DNA from: an uncultured bacterium
GTDB lineage: Bacteria; Verrucomicrobiota; Verrucomicrobiia; Verrucomicrobiales; V1-33
DNA length: 54,587 nucleotides
Direction: 5' to 3'
Assembly (NCBI GenBank): GCA_903954065.1
Contig: CAJBME010000201.1
Span: forward strand, 1 to 54,587
Each line of letters opens with the position of its first letter. Position 1 is the stretch's first letter. Below are positions 7,140-15,358 of this stretch, piece after piece. Both the position numbers and the translations under genes were made by a program. Below the pieces are notes generated by a model, which was not told the DNA's origin, did not search any database, and saw only the letters and a program-made list of their open reading frames with translations.

Positions 7140-8813
7140 TCAGTCTTTCGTGGCAGTGAGCTTGCAGTTGCTGATGCGGAAAATGTCCAGCGCCAGCTTG
7201 GCCGTGTTGCGGGCCGACTGGGCGAAGATCGTTTCTTGCGGGTTGAGGCCCAGGCTGGTCGGAAACACTGAAGCGTCGTGCACCGACAAGTTCGTGATCT
7301 GGTGGTGGCGCCCGTTCGGGTTGACCACGCCCTTGGTCGGGTCGGCCGACATACCGCAGCCACCCATCTGGTGCGCCGAGTTCAGGCGCACACGACCGGA
7401 GACCATGGACAAGGTGTCTGCCGCGGCCTGGAAAGAGGCGTTGTCGGTATAGCCCGTCGTAGCAGCGTCAATGTGACCGATGAAAACACGCGCCGCGCCG
7501 GCAGCAAAGTGCACCGCACCCTGGGACTTGATCGACTGGCGAACCGACTCCAGCACCGTCACGCTGAGCGGGTAGTCCAGACCGGGCGAACCATCGGCAC
7601 GCAGTTGCACCGTACCACCCACGCTGTCAGCCATGAATCCGTCGCGCACGAGCGAGATCGTGAGGCCGTACTTGTTGAAGTTCTTCATCAGCGTGGCGTG
7701 CTGCTCGCCGAAGTAACTCAGCCCACTGGCCACCAACACCGGGTGCAGCGGAGCGACTTCCAGTGCCCAACCCGGCGTGCCGGTGAGAGGCGCGTTGTAC
7801 AGGTAGCGGTCGGAATAGATCGACTGAGGCAGGCCGGCGTGAGCGGCGATGTCACGCTCGTACAGGCCACCCACCGAGGCGCTCGGATGCAGGAAGGTGC
7901 GCTTGCCCAGCGTGCCGTGCGGATCAGGCGCGCCCGAACGCATCAGCAGCGCGGGGCCATTGATGGCGCCGGTGGCTTGCACGTAGCTCTTGGCCTTGAT
8001 CGTGACCTTGCGGCCGCTGGGCTTGAGACCCGACGGATCCAACGCGTCGCAGACGATCCCGGTGATGGCGGTCTTGGCGGCGTTGAAGCGATAAGTCTGT
8101 GCGCGCAAGCGGGTGTAGAGGGTGGCACCCAGCGTCAAGGCGACGGGCAGGGTGGTGACCAGCATCGACATCTTGGCGTTGATCGGGCAACCCAGACCGC
8201 AGTAGCCGAGCGCCGCGCAGCCCTTGACGTTGGGCGAGATGGTGTTCCAGCTTATGCCCAGCCGCGACAGGCCCGTCGATAGGATGGCGTTGTTGCCATT
8301 GATCGCGCCGCCCCAGGGCCGGATGCTCAGGCGCTTTTCAACAGCGGCGAACCACGGGGCCATCTTGGCCTGGGTGTACTCGGTCAGGCCATACATGTGC
8401 TGCCAGTGCTCGAGCACGGGTGCTGAGGTGCGGAAGCAGGTGGCCCAGTTCACGGTTGTGCCGCCACCGACGGTGCGCCCTTGCAGGATTCCGACGCCGC
8501 CATCCAGCGTCCGACGTGCCAGGTTTTCCTGGTACATCTGCGGGTAGGCCTCAGACTCCTTCATGTTGAAGTCGCTCGACGACTTCAGTGGGCCTTCTTC
8601 GATCAGCACCACCTTGAGGCCGCTGGCCGCGAGCATTTCGGCGGTGATGCCTCCGCCTGCGCCGGTGCCGATGATGGCCACGTCGAAGGTGATGGTTCGG
8701 TCAGCTGTCAGCTCGGAAGCGTCGATGACTTTCCAGCCTGCGCTCTTGCCGACGACCCAAGGATCGACGGGCTTACGGTCTGGCTTGGAGATGACTTGGG
8801 GAATGGTTGCCAT
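7140..8813 (-). CDS. GMC-family FAD dehydrogenase with Fe-S cysteine motif
   Basis: A 557-residue flavoprotein. The dinucleotide-binding motif VAIIGTGAGGGI is at residues 46-57, the GMC signature GRTVGGGTTVNWATCFR at about 112-128, and the C-terminal catalytic region contains HQMGGCGM and LGLNPQETI (His/Asn pair). C199, C205 and C209 form a C-x5-C-x3-C cluster (GCAALGYCGLGCP), like the [3Fe-4S]-binding region of FAD-glucose dehydrogenase catalytic subunits. The gene for a Tat-exported small subunit lies 15 bases upstream, the normal partner, so the pair should act in the periplasm as a sugar or alcohol dehydrogenase feeding the respiratory chain. No cytochrome c subunit gene is adjacent. Lysine is encoded mainly by AAG here, whereas neighbours such as dnaA and dxr favour AAA; this suggests transfer from another phylum. 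Confidence 0.85.
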   Translation of the reverse strand: MATIPQVISKPDRKPVDPWVVGKSAGWKVIDASELTADRTITFDVAIIGTGAGGGITAEMLAASGLKVVLIEEGPLKSSSDFNMKESEAYPQMYQENLARRTLDGGVGILQGRTVGGGTTVNWATCFRTSAPVLEHWQHMYGLTEYTQAKMAPWFAAVEKRLSIRPWGGAINGNNAILSTGLSRLGISWNTISPNVKGCAALGYCGLGCPINAKMSMLVTTLPVALTLGATLYTRLRAQTYRFNAAKTAITGIVCDALDPSGLKPSGRKVTIKAKSYVQATGAINGPALLMRSGAPDPHGTLGKRTFLHPSASVGGLYERDIAAHAGLPQSIYSDRYLYNAPLTGTPGWALEVAPLHPVLVASGLSYFGEQHATLMKNFNKYGLTISLVRDGFMADSVGGTVQLRADGSPGLDYPLSVTVLESVRQSIKSQGAVHFAAGAARVFIGHIDAATTGYTDNASFQAAADTLSMVSGRVRLNSAHQMGGCGMSADPTKGVVNPNGRHHQITNLSVHDASVFPTSLGLNPQETIFAQSARNTAKLALDIFRISNCKLTATKD

Positions 8814-8828
8814 GGGTGATCTGCCGCT

Positions 8829-9347
8829 TCAAGCGAACGTCGGCGGGCCGGCGTAGCCGATGCCTGGCCAGTTGATCGGATTCGAATAGAATGCGTTGGG
8901 GATCAGGCCCATGAACGCGCTGAAGATCGAGCGCTGGCTGGCGACCTGGCTCACGCGCAGGCCATCAAACAGGGCGGCCAGAAGCGTGGGAGGCATAGCT
9001 TCCCAGGTCGCTGGGAAAGCGGGGTTGAACATCGTCGGGCCGGCCTTGAGCGCATTGAACAGGCCCACGAGGCCGGCTTGGTTGACCGGCGGGTAGTTGC
9101 TGACGATCTCACCGGCGCGTTGGGCGGTCAGGTTGATCGAGGCCTGGCGGGCAGTGGCGTCAGTGGGCAACACGCTGTCACCCAAAATCACCGGCACCCA
9201 AACACGCACGATGGCCAGCGAGGCCTCATCGAGTGCCGAGACGGGCGGCACCACCTGCGCGTGCGCTTCACCTTGGCCAATACCTCCCAGTGCCAGTGCG
9301 GTAATACCGGCCACGCCCGTGGCTAATAGATCTCTTCGTTTGATCAT
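8829..9347 (-). CDS. Tat-exported small subunit of GMC dehydrogenase
   Basis: From the ATG at 9345-9347 this is a 172-residue protein that begins MIKRRDLLATGVAG, a twin-arginine signal followed by a hydrophobic stretch and AHA cleavage region. The mature part (LDEASLAIVRVWVPVILGD, then FNALKAGPTMFNPAFPATWEAM) resembles gluconate 2-dehydrogenase subunit 3 / FAD-glucose dehydrogenase gamma subunits. These small subunits chaperone and carry the GMC catalytic subunit through the Tat system. The gene ends 15 bases before the GMC gene, consistent with co-translation. Upstream is the TolC-like gene (89-base gap), so the pair may be read from the long minus-strand operon or from its own promoter. Confidence 0.75.
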   Translation of the reverse strand: MIKRRDLLATGVAGITALALGGIGQGEAHAQVVPPVSALDEASLAIVRVWVPVILGDSVLPTDATARQASINLTAQRAGEIVSNYPPVNQAGLVGLFNALKAGPTMFNPAFPATWEAMPPTLLAALFDGLRVSQVASQRSIFSAFMGLIPNAFYSNPINWPGIGYAGPPTFA

Positions 9348-9436
9348 TGCTGATAGAAATCTGCTTTGGGGAGCGGCGTTGGAAGCGGGTGGGCGGGTCA
9401 TGTTGGGAGGGGGGCTGCCAGTTGCTGCTTTGAGGC

Positions 9437-11335
9437 TCATTTCCCGGCCGCACGCGCCGGCGACGGCGACGGCGCGGCAAAGGCTTCTTCAACTGGCATC
9501 CCGAGCGCCAGTTCAAGGTGCGCGACGGCTTGATTATAATGGTAAAGCGCCTGCAGCCGACCCCGCCCGGACTTGATCAGCGCCTCTTTGGCATCGAGTT
9601 CGATGCGGGCCTGCTTATCGCCGGCCGTGGCCGCCTCGGCCCGGTTCTTGGCCACATCTTCATACAGCCGCTTTTCGCCTGCGGCAAACTGGGCCAGAGC
9701 TGCGGTGGCCTCATGAATGGCCCGGACCGCAAAAGTCACCTGACCTTCGATGCGCTGGCCCATGGCCTTGCGAGCTTCCTCAAAACTTGCCATCGCCTCT
9801 TCGTGCTGGCGGTGCGATTTGTTTTGCCACCATGAAACGAGGGGCAGATTCAAACTGAGCAAAGCTGTCAGCTCGTCCTGATCGCGATACCCGTCCGAAC
9901 TCGTGCGACCGAATCCCACCCGCAGGTCATTGATCCACGGCAGCCGCTGCGCCTTGACTTCGCGCAACCGCGCCCGCTCAACCTCCCCACGAGCCTGCAT
10001 CTCGCCCAGATCCGGCCGATGCGCCCGTGCCAGCTCCACGAGGGAAGCCACGTCAAGCTGCTCCCCGGAAATCTTACGCACCCGCAAGGCGTTGGTCAGT
10101 ACAATGCGGCCCGGGTCGGCCAAACCGCACAGCACCCCCAGCTCCTCCCGCACCAAGGCCATTTCGCGCCCGGAATCGAAAACTTCCTCGCGGGCTTTGC
10201 TGATCTCAAGGCGGGCCTTCGGCAGGTCCGAGGGATCATACAACCCGCTAATGCCGCTCGTTGCCGCCAGCGCGGACAAGCGACCGGCCTCTTCTTCAAT
10301 CACCTTGAGATTCTCCTCCTGCAGGTCAACCAGCTGCTGGTTGGCCTGATGCCAGGCATAGCGGAATTGCAGCTCGTCATAGCGGCGACCGACGTCAAAA
10401 ACCAAATCGCGCACTTCGCTGCGCAACCGGGTATTCGAGAGGGTCGCTTCCGCCCGCGCCCGCGCCGCCCGCGCCTTCACCTCCCAGGGATTCGGAATAA
10501 AAAGCCGGGCCTGCACCACAAACGTTTCATCCCCATACACATCATTCGGGTGCGAACGATACTCGCGACTGCGGCTCAGCACGCGACGCCGCGAATACTC
10601 AGATCCCGCACGGTTTTCACTCGCAAACCCCGGCCCTTGCCGATTCTCGCGACTCTGGTCCTGTCGCTTCTCCACTTCGTACGTCGTCCGCTCAATAATG
10701 TCTTCGTATTTCCCCGGAGTAATCTTCTGGACCGTCTCCGTCGTCATCTGACCGCTCCGAGTCAGCTGCTCCTGCCGCTGGGTCGTCCCGGAAATAATGC
10801 CGGCCAGATCCCCAGACCCGTCGTTTTCGGTAAAAGCCGTGTTCGAAATCGAATCAATCGTCCCCGTCTCCGTGGTATTAATCGATCTCGTCTCTTCATA
10901 CTCGCGACTGAGATCTGACTCAAATTCATGATCAAAGCCGATCCTCAGCTCGGGATCGCGCCAGTCGTACGCCGCCGCCTCCGCCTGCAAGTAAAAGGCC
11001 ACCTCGCCACGGAATCGCCAAAAATCCGGATGCCCCTGAATGGCCAGCTGAATCAAATCATGACGCTCCAAAGGACCATCAGCCGGCGCCGACGGTACCG
11101 CCGCCAGCGATGGCTTGGAGAGGGCCGCGGCCGGTGCGACGGCCGCCGGATCGGCCGGTGCCGGTGTCGTTACGGGTGCCGCCGGCACGGCGGCCGCTCG
11201 CGGTTTGCGCGGTGCCGGAGGGGACGTGCGCGAAGGGGAAGCCAGCACCACCGGTGATACGCACATCACCACAGCCGCCCAGGCCGCCGGATGAAACGCA
11301 GACAAAGGAAGGGCATGGCGAGTGACAGCACGCAT
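9437..11335 (-). CDS. TolC-like outer membrane efflux protein
   Basis: A 632-residue exported protein: an N-terminal signal (AAWAAVVMCVSPVVLA), then an unusual alanine/proline-rich linker (about residues 33-85), then two long helical repeats of the outer membrane efflux protein type. Typical elements are LIQLAIQGHPDFWRFRGEV, alternating helices rich in Glu, Arg and Ala, QARLFIPNPWEVKARAARA, and a second repeat with DELTALLSLNLPLVSWWQNKS. An insertion of about 130 residues rich in Thr, Glu and Arg (about 155-285) between the first helix and strand is atypical. It lies 41 bases downstream of the HlyD-like gene, so the two probably form a periplasm-spanning conduit; no RND, MFS or ABC pump gene is present in the operon. 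Confidence 0.8.
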   Translation of the reverse strand: MRAVTRHALPLSAFHPAAWAAVVMCVSPVVLASPSRTSPPAPRKPRAAAVPAAPVTTPAPADPAAVAPAAALSKPSLAAVPSAPADGPLERHDLIQLAIQGHPDFWRFRGEVAFYLQAEAAAYDWRDPELRIGFDHEFESDLSREYEETRSINTTETGTIDSISNTAFTENDGSGDLAGIISGTTQRQEQLTRSGQMTTETVQKITPGKYEDIIERTTYEVEKRQDQSRENRQGPGFASENRAGSEYSRRRVLSRSREYRSHPNDVYGDETFVVQARLFIPNPWEVKARAARARAEATLSNTRLRSEVRDLVFDVGRRYDELQFRYAWHQANQQLVDLQEENLKVIEEEAGRLSALAATSGISGLYDPSDLPKARLEISKAREEVFDSGREMALVREELGVLCGLADPGRIVLTNALRVRKISGEQLDVASLVELARAHRPDLGEMQARGEVERARLREVKAQRLPWINDLRVGFGRTSSDGYRDQDELTALLSLNLPLVSWWQNKSHRQHEEAMASFEEARKAMGQRIEGQVTFAVRAIHEATAALAQFAAGEKRLYEDVAKNRAEAATAGDKQARIELDAKEALIKSGRGRLQALYHYNQAVAHLELALGMPVEEAFAAPSPSPARAAGK

Positions 11336-11376
11336 CTCAAAAACAAAAATGATGACTTAAAAACGGATGACGCGGA

Positions 11377-12525
11377 TCACTGTTCGGCCCGACCTTGGGC
11401 TCCAAAGAGGCGGGTCAGCCAGGGAATTTGGCCTGGTTCGGTGATATGAACGATGACGGGCTGTCCGGGGATGAAGCCGCTCTCTTGCGGGTAGCGAGCG
11501 ACAATCTCCTGACCATGAACCACCTGGTTTGGTAGCGGGCTGGTCGTATTCGGGCCATTCGTGACCCGCGGCGACAAATTAACAATCTCGGTAGGGAAAT
11601 ATTTATACCGGTCATAAATCGAGGAAACCCACACCCGGTCCCCCACTTTGACCCGTCCAAGCTGGTCGTTGAGCAGCAAAACCCGGATCTCTTCCGGATA
11701 AGCCACAATGCGCAAAATAGTCTCCCCCTTCAAGACAAACTCCCCGTTGTCGCGCTCCACCCGGTCGACCACGCCATCATGACCAGAATAGAGCGTGCCG
11801 CGGTCGCGCAATACCCGAAGCTCCTGCAACTCGGACAAATCACCATTCGCCGACGCCAATTCTTCTGGGTTTTCCATCGACTTGCGCAGCTTGTCCACCT
11901 CCCCCTGCAGCCGAGTAATGTCCAGCCCCAGCTCCTCCAGCTGGCCAGGATACAACTCGGTCGTCGCCCGCAGACGAGAAACATCCTTGCCCGCATCCCC
12001 CAAGGACTCGGAAAGAACAACCCTCATCTGGTTTTGCGCCTGCGGCGACGACTGCCCCAAAATGGCCTTTTCAAGACGGTCCAGTTGCTCCTGGACCGCC
12101 GACAACTCACCCAAATCCGAAGCCTGATCCCGCATGATCTCGCGTCGCTCCGACTTCAAACGAGCCAAATCCAGCTCGTGGCTCAAGAGCCGGTCTTCCA
12201 AATCAGAACGAATAGCCTTCTCCAGCTTACCAATCTGCGCATCCAGCACTGCTGTGTCGAGTTTGACCAAGGGCGTGCCTTTTTTCACAGTGGTGCCCGT
12301 CTTGACTAGGATCTGGAGAATGCGCGCATCCTCGTCCGCCGCCACCGCCTCCTGAATCGGGTCCACCAACCCGTTCATCCGGCTGAATTTCACGCCTTTA
12401 TTGTACGCCCAAAAGGCCATGGCAAGAACCAGCACCCAGACAAGCAGGGGCCAAAAATTAAGGATGCGCCGCAGCGTGACACGAGGGCGGGGCGGGCGAA
12501 CGCGGTTGGGGTGAAACTCGCTCAT
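11377..12525 (-). CDS. HlyD-like periplasmic adaptor (membrane fusion) protein
   Basis: A 382-residue protein with a short cytoplasmic tail, one membrane segment (about residues 28-45, WPLLVWVLVLAMAFWAY), and a split lipoyl/barrel-sandwich domain. The first half is DARILQILVKTGTTVKKGTPLVKLDT, the second TLYSGHDGVVDRVERDNGEFVLKGE. Between them lies a long coiled coil (about residues 95-245) rich in Leu, Glu and Arg. A beta-barrel domain follows (LLNDQLGRVKVGDRVWVSS). This is the standard architecture of type I secretion/efflux adaptors that link an inner-membrane partner to TolC. The inner-membrane partner here could be the DUF4956 protein encoded 61 bases upstream; that is inference from gene order. 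Confidence 0.85.
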   Translation of the reverse strand: MSEFHPNRVRPPRPRVTLRRILNFWPLLVWVLVLAMAFWAYNKGVKFSRMNGLVDPIQEAVAADEDARILQILVKTGTTVKKGTPLVKLDTAVLDAQIGKLEKAIRSDLEDRLLSHELDLARLKSERREIMRDQASDLGELSAVQEQLDRLEKAILGQSSPQAQNQMRVVLSESLGDAGKDVSRLRATTELYPGQLEELGLDITRLQGEVDKLRKSMENPEELASANGDLSELQELRVLRDRGTLYSGHDGVVDRVERDNGEFVLKGETILRIVAYPEEIRVLLLNDQLGRVKVGDRVWVSSIYDRYKYFPTEIVNLSPRVTNGPNTTSPLPNQVVHGQEIVARYPQESGFIPGQPVIVHITEPGQIPWLTRLFGAQGRAEQ

Positions 12526-12586
12526 TCCATTTGCTGATTACTGGGACTCATGACTGGTTCGACAAAAATAGATCTCAGGCCCACGG

Positions 12587-13285
12587 TTAGATTTCCACCG
12601 TGGTCCGCTGCATGATCAAACTGACTTCCGAAATATCAGGGATCTTCGCCACGGCATCGACCAAATCGACTTTATACGACGGATCCAGCAGACGCACTTG
12701 ATAAGAATATTCGAGCACCTCCCCCTGAATGGCTTCCCTCATCGCCACCATTTCACAGGAAGAACAATACTGGCCCGCAATCTCCGTCAGCCGCTCAATC
12801 CCGCGCCCACCCGCCGGTAGCATGAATCGCAGTAACCCCTCAAATTCGCGGCGCGACGCAAACGGCGACCAGGCCAGAAAAATGGCCGCAAAACAGAAAA
12901 AGATCATGCCCAGAATCGCAATCATGAAGACCTGGGCCCCGCACGAAATACCAATCGCCAACGAGGCAAACAGAAAAATGATGTCCCGAGGGTCACGAAT
13001 CGGCGTCCGGAATCGAACAAAGGCCATCGCTCCCAAAATCCCCAGTCCACGCGCCATGTTGTTGCCAATCGCCATGATCATGATGCAGATGACAATCGTC
13101 GCCAACACCAGCGTGTGGAGAAAGGACCGGGCATACGAAAACCCTTGGTGCGTCCACCGGTACACATTCGCCAGCACCAGCCCCAGCACAAACGCCACAC
13201 ACAATGAATAAAATGCCTCCAGCGGCTCAAGCGAACGCGTGGAGCCCAGAGCATCAAAAAGCGGGTCAATATTTACAGGTTGCAT
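12587..13285 (-). CDS. DUF4956 integral membrane protein
   Basis: A 232-residue protein with four or five hydrophobic segments in its first 150 residues (for example FYSLCVAFVLGLVLANVY and TLVLATIVICIMIMAIGNN), the conserved loop AFVRFRTPIRDPRDIIFLF, and a soluble C-terminal domain of about 80 residues with an alternating beta/alpha pattern (YSYQVRLLDPSYKVDLVDAVAKI, then EVSLIMQ) that looks ferredoxin/ACT-like. DUF4956 genes are recurrent neighbours of VTC-type polyphosphate polymerase genes, as here, where the VTC gene ends 99 bases upstream. Its role is not established; a membrane channel or anchor for polyphosphate handling is a reasonable hypothesis. Confidence 0.85.
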   Translation of the reverse strand: MQPVNIDPLFDALGSTRSLEPLEAFYSLCVAFVLGLVLANVYRWTHQGFSYARSFLHTLVLATIVICIMIMAIGNNMARGLGILGAMAFVRFRTPIRDPRDIIFLFASLAIGISCGAQVFMIAILGMIFFCFAAIFLAWSPFASRREFEGLLRFMLPAGGRGIERLTEIAGQYCSSCEMVAMREAIQGEVLEYSYQVRLLDPSYKVDLVDAVAKIPDISEVSLIMQRTTVEI

Positions 13286-13384
13286 CAGCGAAAATAAGGG
13301 CGGAAAAAATTGCGGTCAGGGCCATGGAACGAGGGGTGGCCAGAAATCATGCCGCGCCAGTAAAAGCAGGGGCGGCGATCGCTG

Positions 13385-14365
13385 TCAATATGTGGTATTT
13401 GACCCCTCAAGAGTATAGGTGAATCCGCGCTGCAATGTCTCCAGCCGCCAAGCGGTGGCATATTTGCAGAATCCAGTGTTCAAAAGGTTAAATCGTTCAA
13501 TTGTTTCGAGCATCCATGTGGGTGAATCGCGCATCGATTTCAGTTCAAAGATGTAGGCGGCGTAGTCGCGACGGAATGATTCCTGCACGTCCATCGGGCG
13601 CCAGTATTTCCATTCCGCGACCTCGGGACCAGGCAGCAGCCACTCGCGGGTCGGACGATAACTGATGCGGCGGTCAAAGGTGATCCGGGCATAATCATCG
13701 TTGGCCCCAAAATAACTCTCCCGGATATACCGGATCAACATCTTCGGACGCGCCCCGATCTCGTTGCTCACCCGACAAAACTCCAGCTGCACCGCGTTGT
13801 CCTTCGGACTCTTCAACAAGGCCGCCGTGTCCGGATGCGTTACCGTCTTTTCATGGTACGTGGCCCGGTTGAGCTTGGCCCGGCTCTTGATGATCACGTT
13901 GCCTACCTTGCGCTTGATCTCAAGAAAAATGGGAGCCTTAGGCGGGGCGTCAGTCCCGTACGTGCGAATACGCAACTTGAAACGAGAGAACGCCTTGCGT
14001 TCTTTGGCCAACGCCAAATCCATCGCCGGAGTGTCCAGCTGCAACGTGGTCACAATATACTCCGGAATATCCCCACGCCCATTGGGGTCAGGAATGCAAA
14101 AAGGCCGGATAAACTCCCGCACCGGAGCCACCAGCCGAGGATGGAGCATGAACTTTTGCTCAAACCGCTCAATGACCAGATCCTTCGCCCCCTTCCGGCT
14201 CGGCCCCTGCCCCGTCGGCCCCAGCCGCTCCAACTTGCCCGCGGATCCCGCAGCTCCCGCGGGCACTCCCGCTCCTGCCGTCACTCCGGCGGCTCCCGCC
14301 TCCGCCACAACCGGAACAGACGCGTCGGTCAACGCGTTGGATCCAGGGGTAACAGTAACGCTCAT
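13385..14365 (-). CDS. VTC-domain polyphosphate polymerase-like protein
   Basis: A 326-residue protein: an Ala/Gly-rich N-terminal extension of about 60 residues, then a VTC domain. The basic/acidic tunnel motifs of this triphosphate-tunnel-like fold are visible in order: IERFEQKFML, FKLRIRTYG, IFLEIKRKVG, YARITFDRRI, YIFELKS, and FCKYATAWR near the end. Yeast Vtc4, the prototype, makes polyphosphate from ATP in such a tunnel. In bacteria VTC-domain genes pair with DUF4956 genes, as they do here. It is the first gene of a minus-strand run with DUF4956, HlyD-like and TolC-like genes, preceded by a good promoter. A cytoplasmic polymerase that feeds a membrane system is inferred; polyphosphate synthesis itself is not shown. 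Confidence 0.85.
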   Translation of the reverse strand: MSVTVTPGSNALTDASVPVVAEAGAAGVTAGAGVPAGAAGSAGKLERLGPTGQGPSRKGAKDLVIERFEQKFMLHPRLVAPVREFIRPFCIPDPNGRGDIPEYIVTTLQLDTPAMDLALAKERKAFSRFKLRIRTYGTDAPPKAPIFLEIKRKVGNVIIKSRAKLNRATYHEKTVTHPDTAALLKSPKDNAVQLEFCRVSNEIGARPKMLIRYIRESYFGANDDYARITFDRRISYRPTREWLLPGPEVAEWKYWRPMDVQESFRRDYAAYIFELKSMRDSPTWMLETIERFNLLNTGFCKYATAWRLETLQRGFTYTLEGSNTTY

Positions 14366-14702
14366 GTCAGAAAGCAGGCTGCAGCAGTGAGAAAAAATCG
14401 GGGTTCCTGAGAAGAATAATTCTAATGCCAGTTAAGTTAAAAAGTGTGTGGCACTTTTGTCAAAGTTCAAACACAGCGGCACTTCGGGGAACAATCTTAA
14501 CGAATGTATGGGTAAAATCCATATAATTAACACAGTGATCACAGCGATTCCTTCGGGCCATGACGGTGAAGAATTTCAAGATCCTTCCATGACCTGCGCC
14601 CGAAAAATGATCAAATAAACATGTTAAACCGGTGCCAGGCCGAGGCCCCGTCGCTGGCAAGCGTTTCTATCCGCTTCCAAGCGATTTTAGTGGCAGGGCC
14701 GT
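14366..14702. other. AT-richer spacer upstream of the VTC operon
   Basis: A gene-free stretch of 337 bases between leuD (which ends at 14703) and the VTC gene. The part next to the VTC gene carries its predicted promoter and an operator-like dyad. The rest has low GC by local standards around 14510-14630. I see no RNA gene or credible small coding region in it; a 66-codon frame at 14460-14660 overlaps the promoter and looks spurious. Confidence 0.5.
14435..14463 (-). promoter_or_regulatory. Promoter of the VTC-DUF4956-HlyD-TolC operon with internal dyad
   Basis: On the minus strand TTGACA (14458-14463) is followed after exactly 17 bases by TTAACT (14435-14440), a near-consensus sigma-70 promoter about 70 bases before the VTC start. 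A perfect 7-bp dyad, AAAAGTG (14440-14446) and CACTTTT (14452-14458), fills the spacer and touches both boxes. This placement suggests an operator for a dimeric regulator. Confidence 0.6.
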
Positions 14703-15314
14703 TCAGGACGCCATGTAGGGCAGGGCCGACGCTGTCGCGGCCACCGCCGTTTCCCCTTCCAACAAGTCGGCAATGGGATCCCACTTGCCGTTCAACAATA
14801 CCTCGCGGGCGCTTTCTGGAATGTGCACCGGAAATTGCTGCGCTCCATCTAGGCCGAAGAAGACGCGGCTCCGCTCCACATCCACCACCACTGGCAATTC
14901 AGGGTTTTGCTCGACAAGGCGGCCGAGGGCCACCACGTCGTCATGAGCCGCCGTCACACACGGAATACCGAGCGTGACGCAATTTCCAAAAAAGATCTCG
15001 GCAAAACTCTCGGCGATGACGGCCCGCAGCCCCCAGCGATACAACGCCTGAGGGGCGTGCTCGCGGGACGACCCACAACCGAAATTGGCGCCGGAAACCA
15101 GCACTTTGGCAGCACCGTGGCGTGGGTCATTCAAGGGATGCTCCTTGTCTTCCCCCTCCGGCGTCTTCCGCACATCATAGAAAAAGTACTCTCCAAGTCC
15201 GTCAAAAGTCACGCATTTCATGAACCGGGCCGGAATAATCCGGTCGGTGTCGATGTCATTGCCGGGAACGTGGACGGCGGTGCCGGCCACGGAGGTGATC
15301 TGAGCGAGTGCCAT
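14703..15314 (-). CDS. leuD: 3-isopropylmalate dehydratase small subunit
   Basis: A 203-residue swivelling-domain subunit of the aconitase family. Diagnostic stretches are GNDIDTDRIIPARFMK near the start, VLVSGANFGCGSSREHAPQAL in the middle and AVIAESFAEIFFGNCVTLGIP. With LeuC it isomerises 2-isopropylmalate to 3-isopropylmalate in leucine biosynthesis. Length matches bacterial LeuD. leuC is not in the window, so the subunits are encoded apart or leuC lies elsewhere. The gene is followed by a spacer holding the promoter of the VTC operon and is preceded, 44 bases upstream on the same strand, by an unrelated secreted-protein gene. Confidence 0.95.
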   Translation of the reverse strand: MALAQITSVAGTAVHVPGNDIDTDRIIPARFMKCVTFDGLGEYFFYDVRKTPEGEDKEHPLNDPRHGAAKVLVSGANFGCGSSREHAPQALYRWGLRAVIAESFAEIFFGNCVTLGIPCVTAAHDDVVALGRLVEQNPELPVVVDVERSRVFFGLDGAQQFPVHIPESAREVLLNGKWDPIADLLEGETAVAATASALPYMAS

Positions 15315-15358
15315 TATGGAATGAGGCGCAGGCCGCCGTCGCGGTCAAGCGCAACAGA

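Noticed and set aside
10019..10918. 299-codon frame on the plus strand opposite the TolC-like gene
   Set aside because: It is antisense to a gene with clear helical-repeat and signal-peptide features and has a His/Arg/Pro-biased composition typical of a shadow frame.
14460..14660. 66-codon frame upstream of the VTC gene
   Set aside because: It overlaps the operon promoter, lies in AT-rich sequence and has no protein-like composition.
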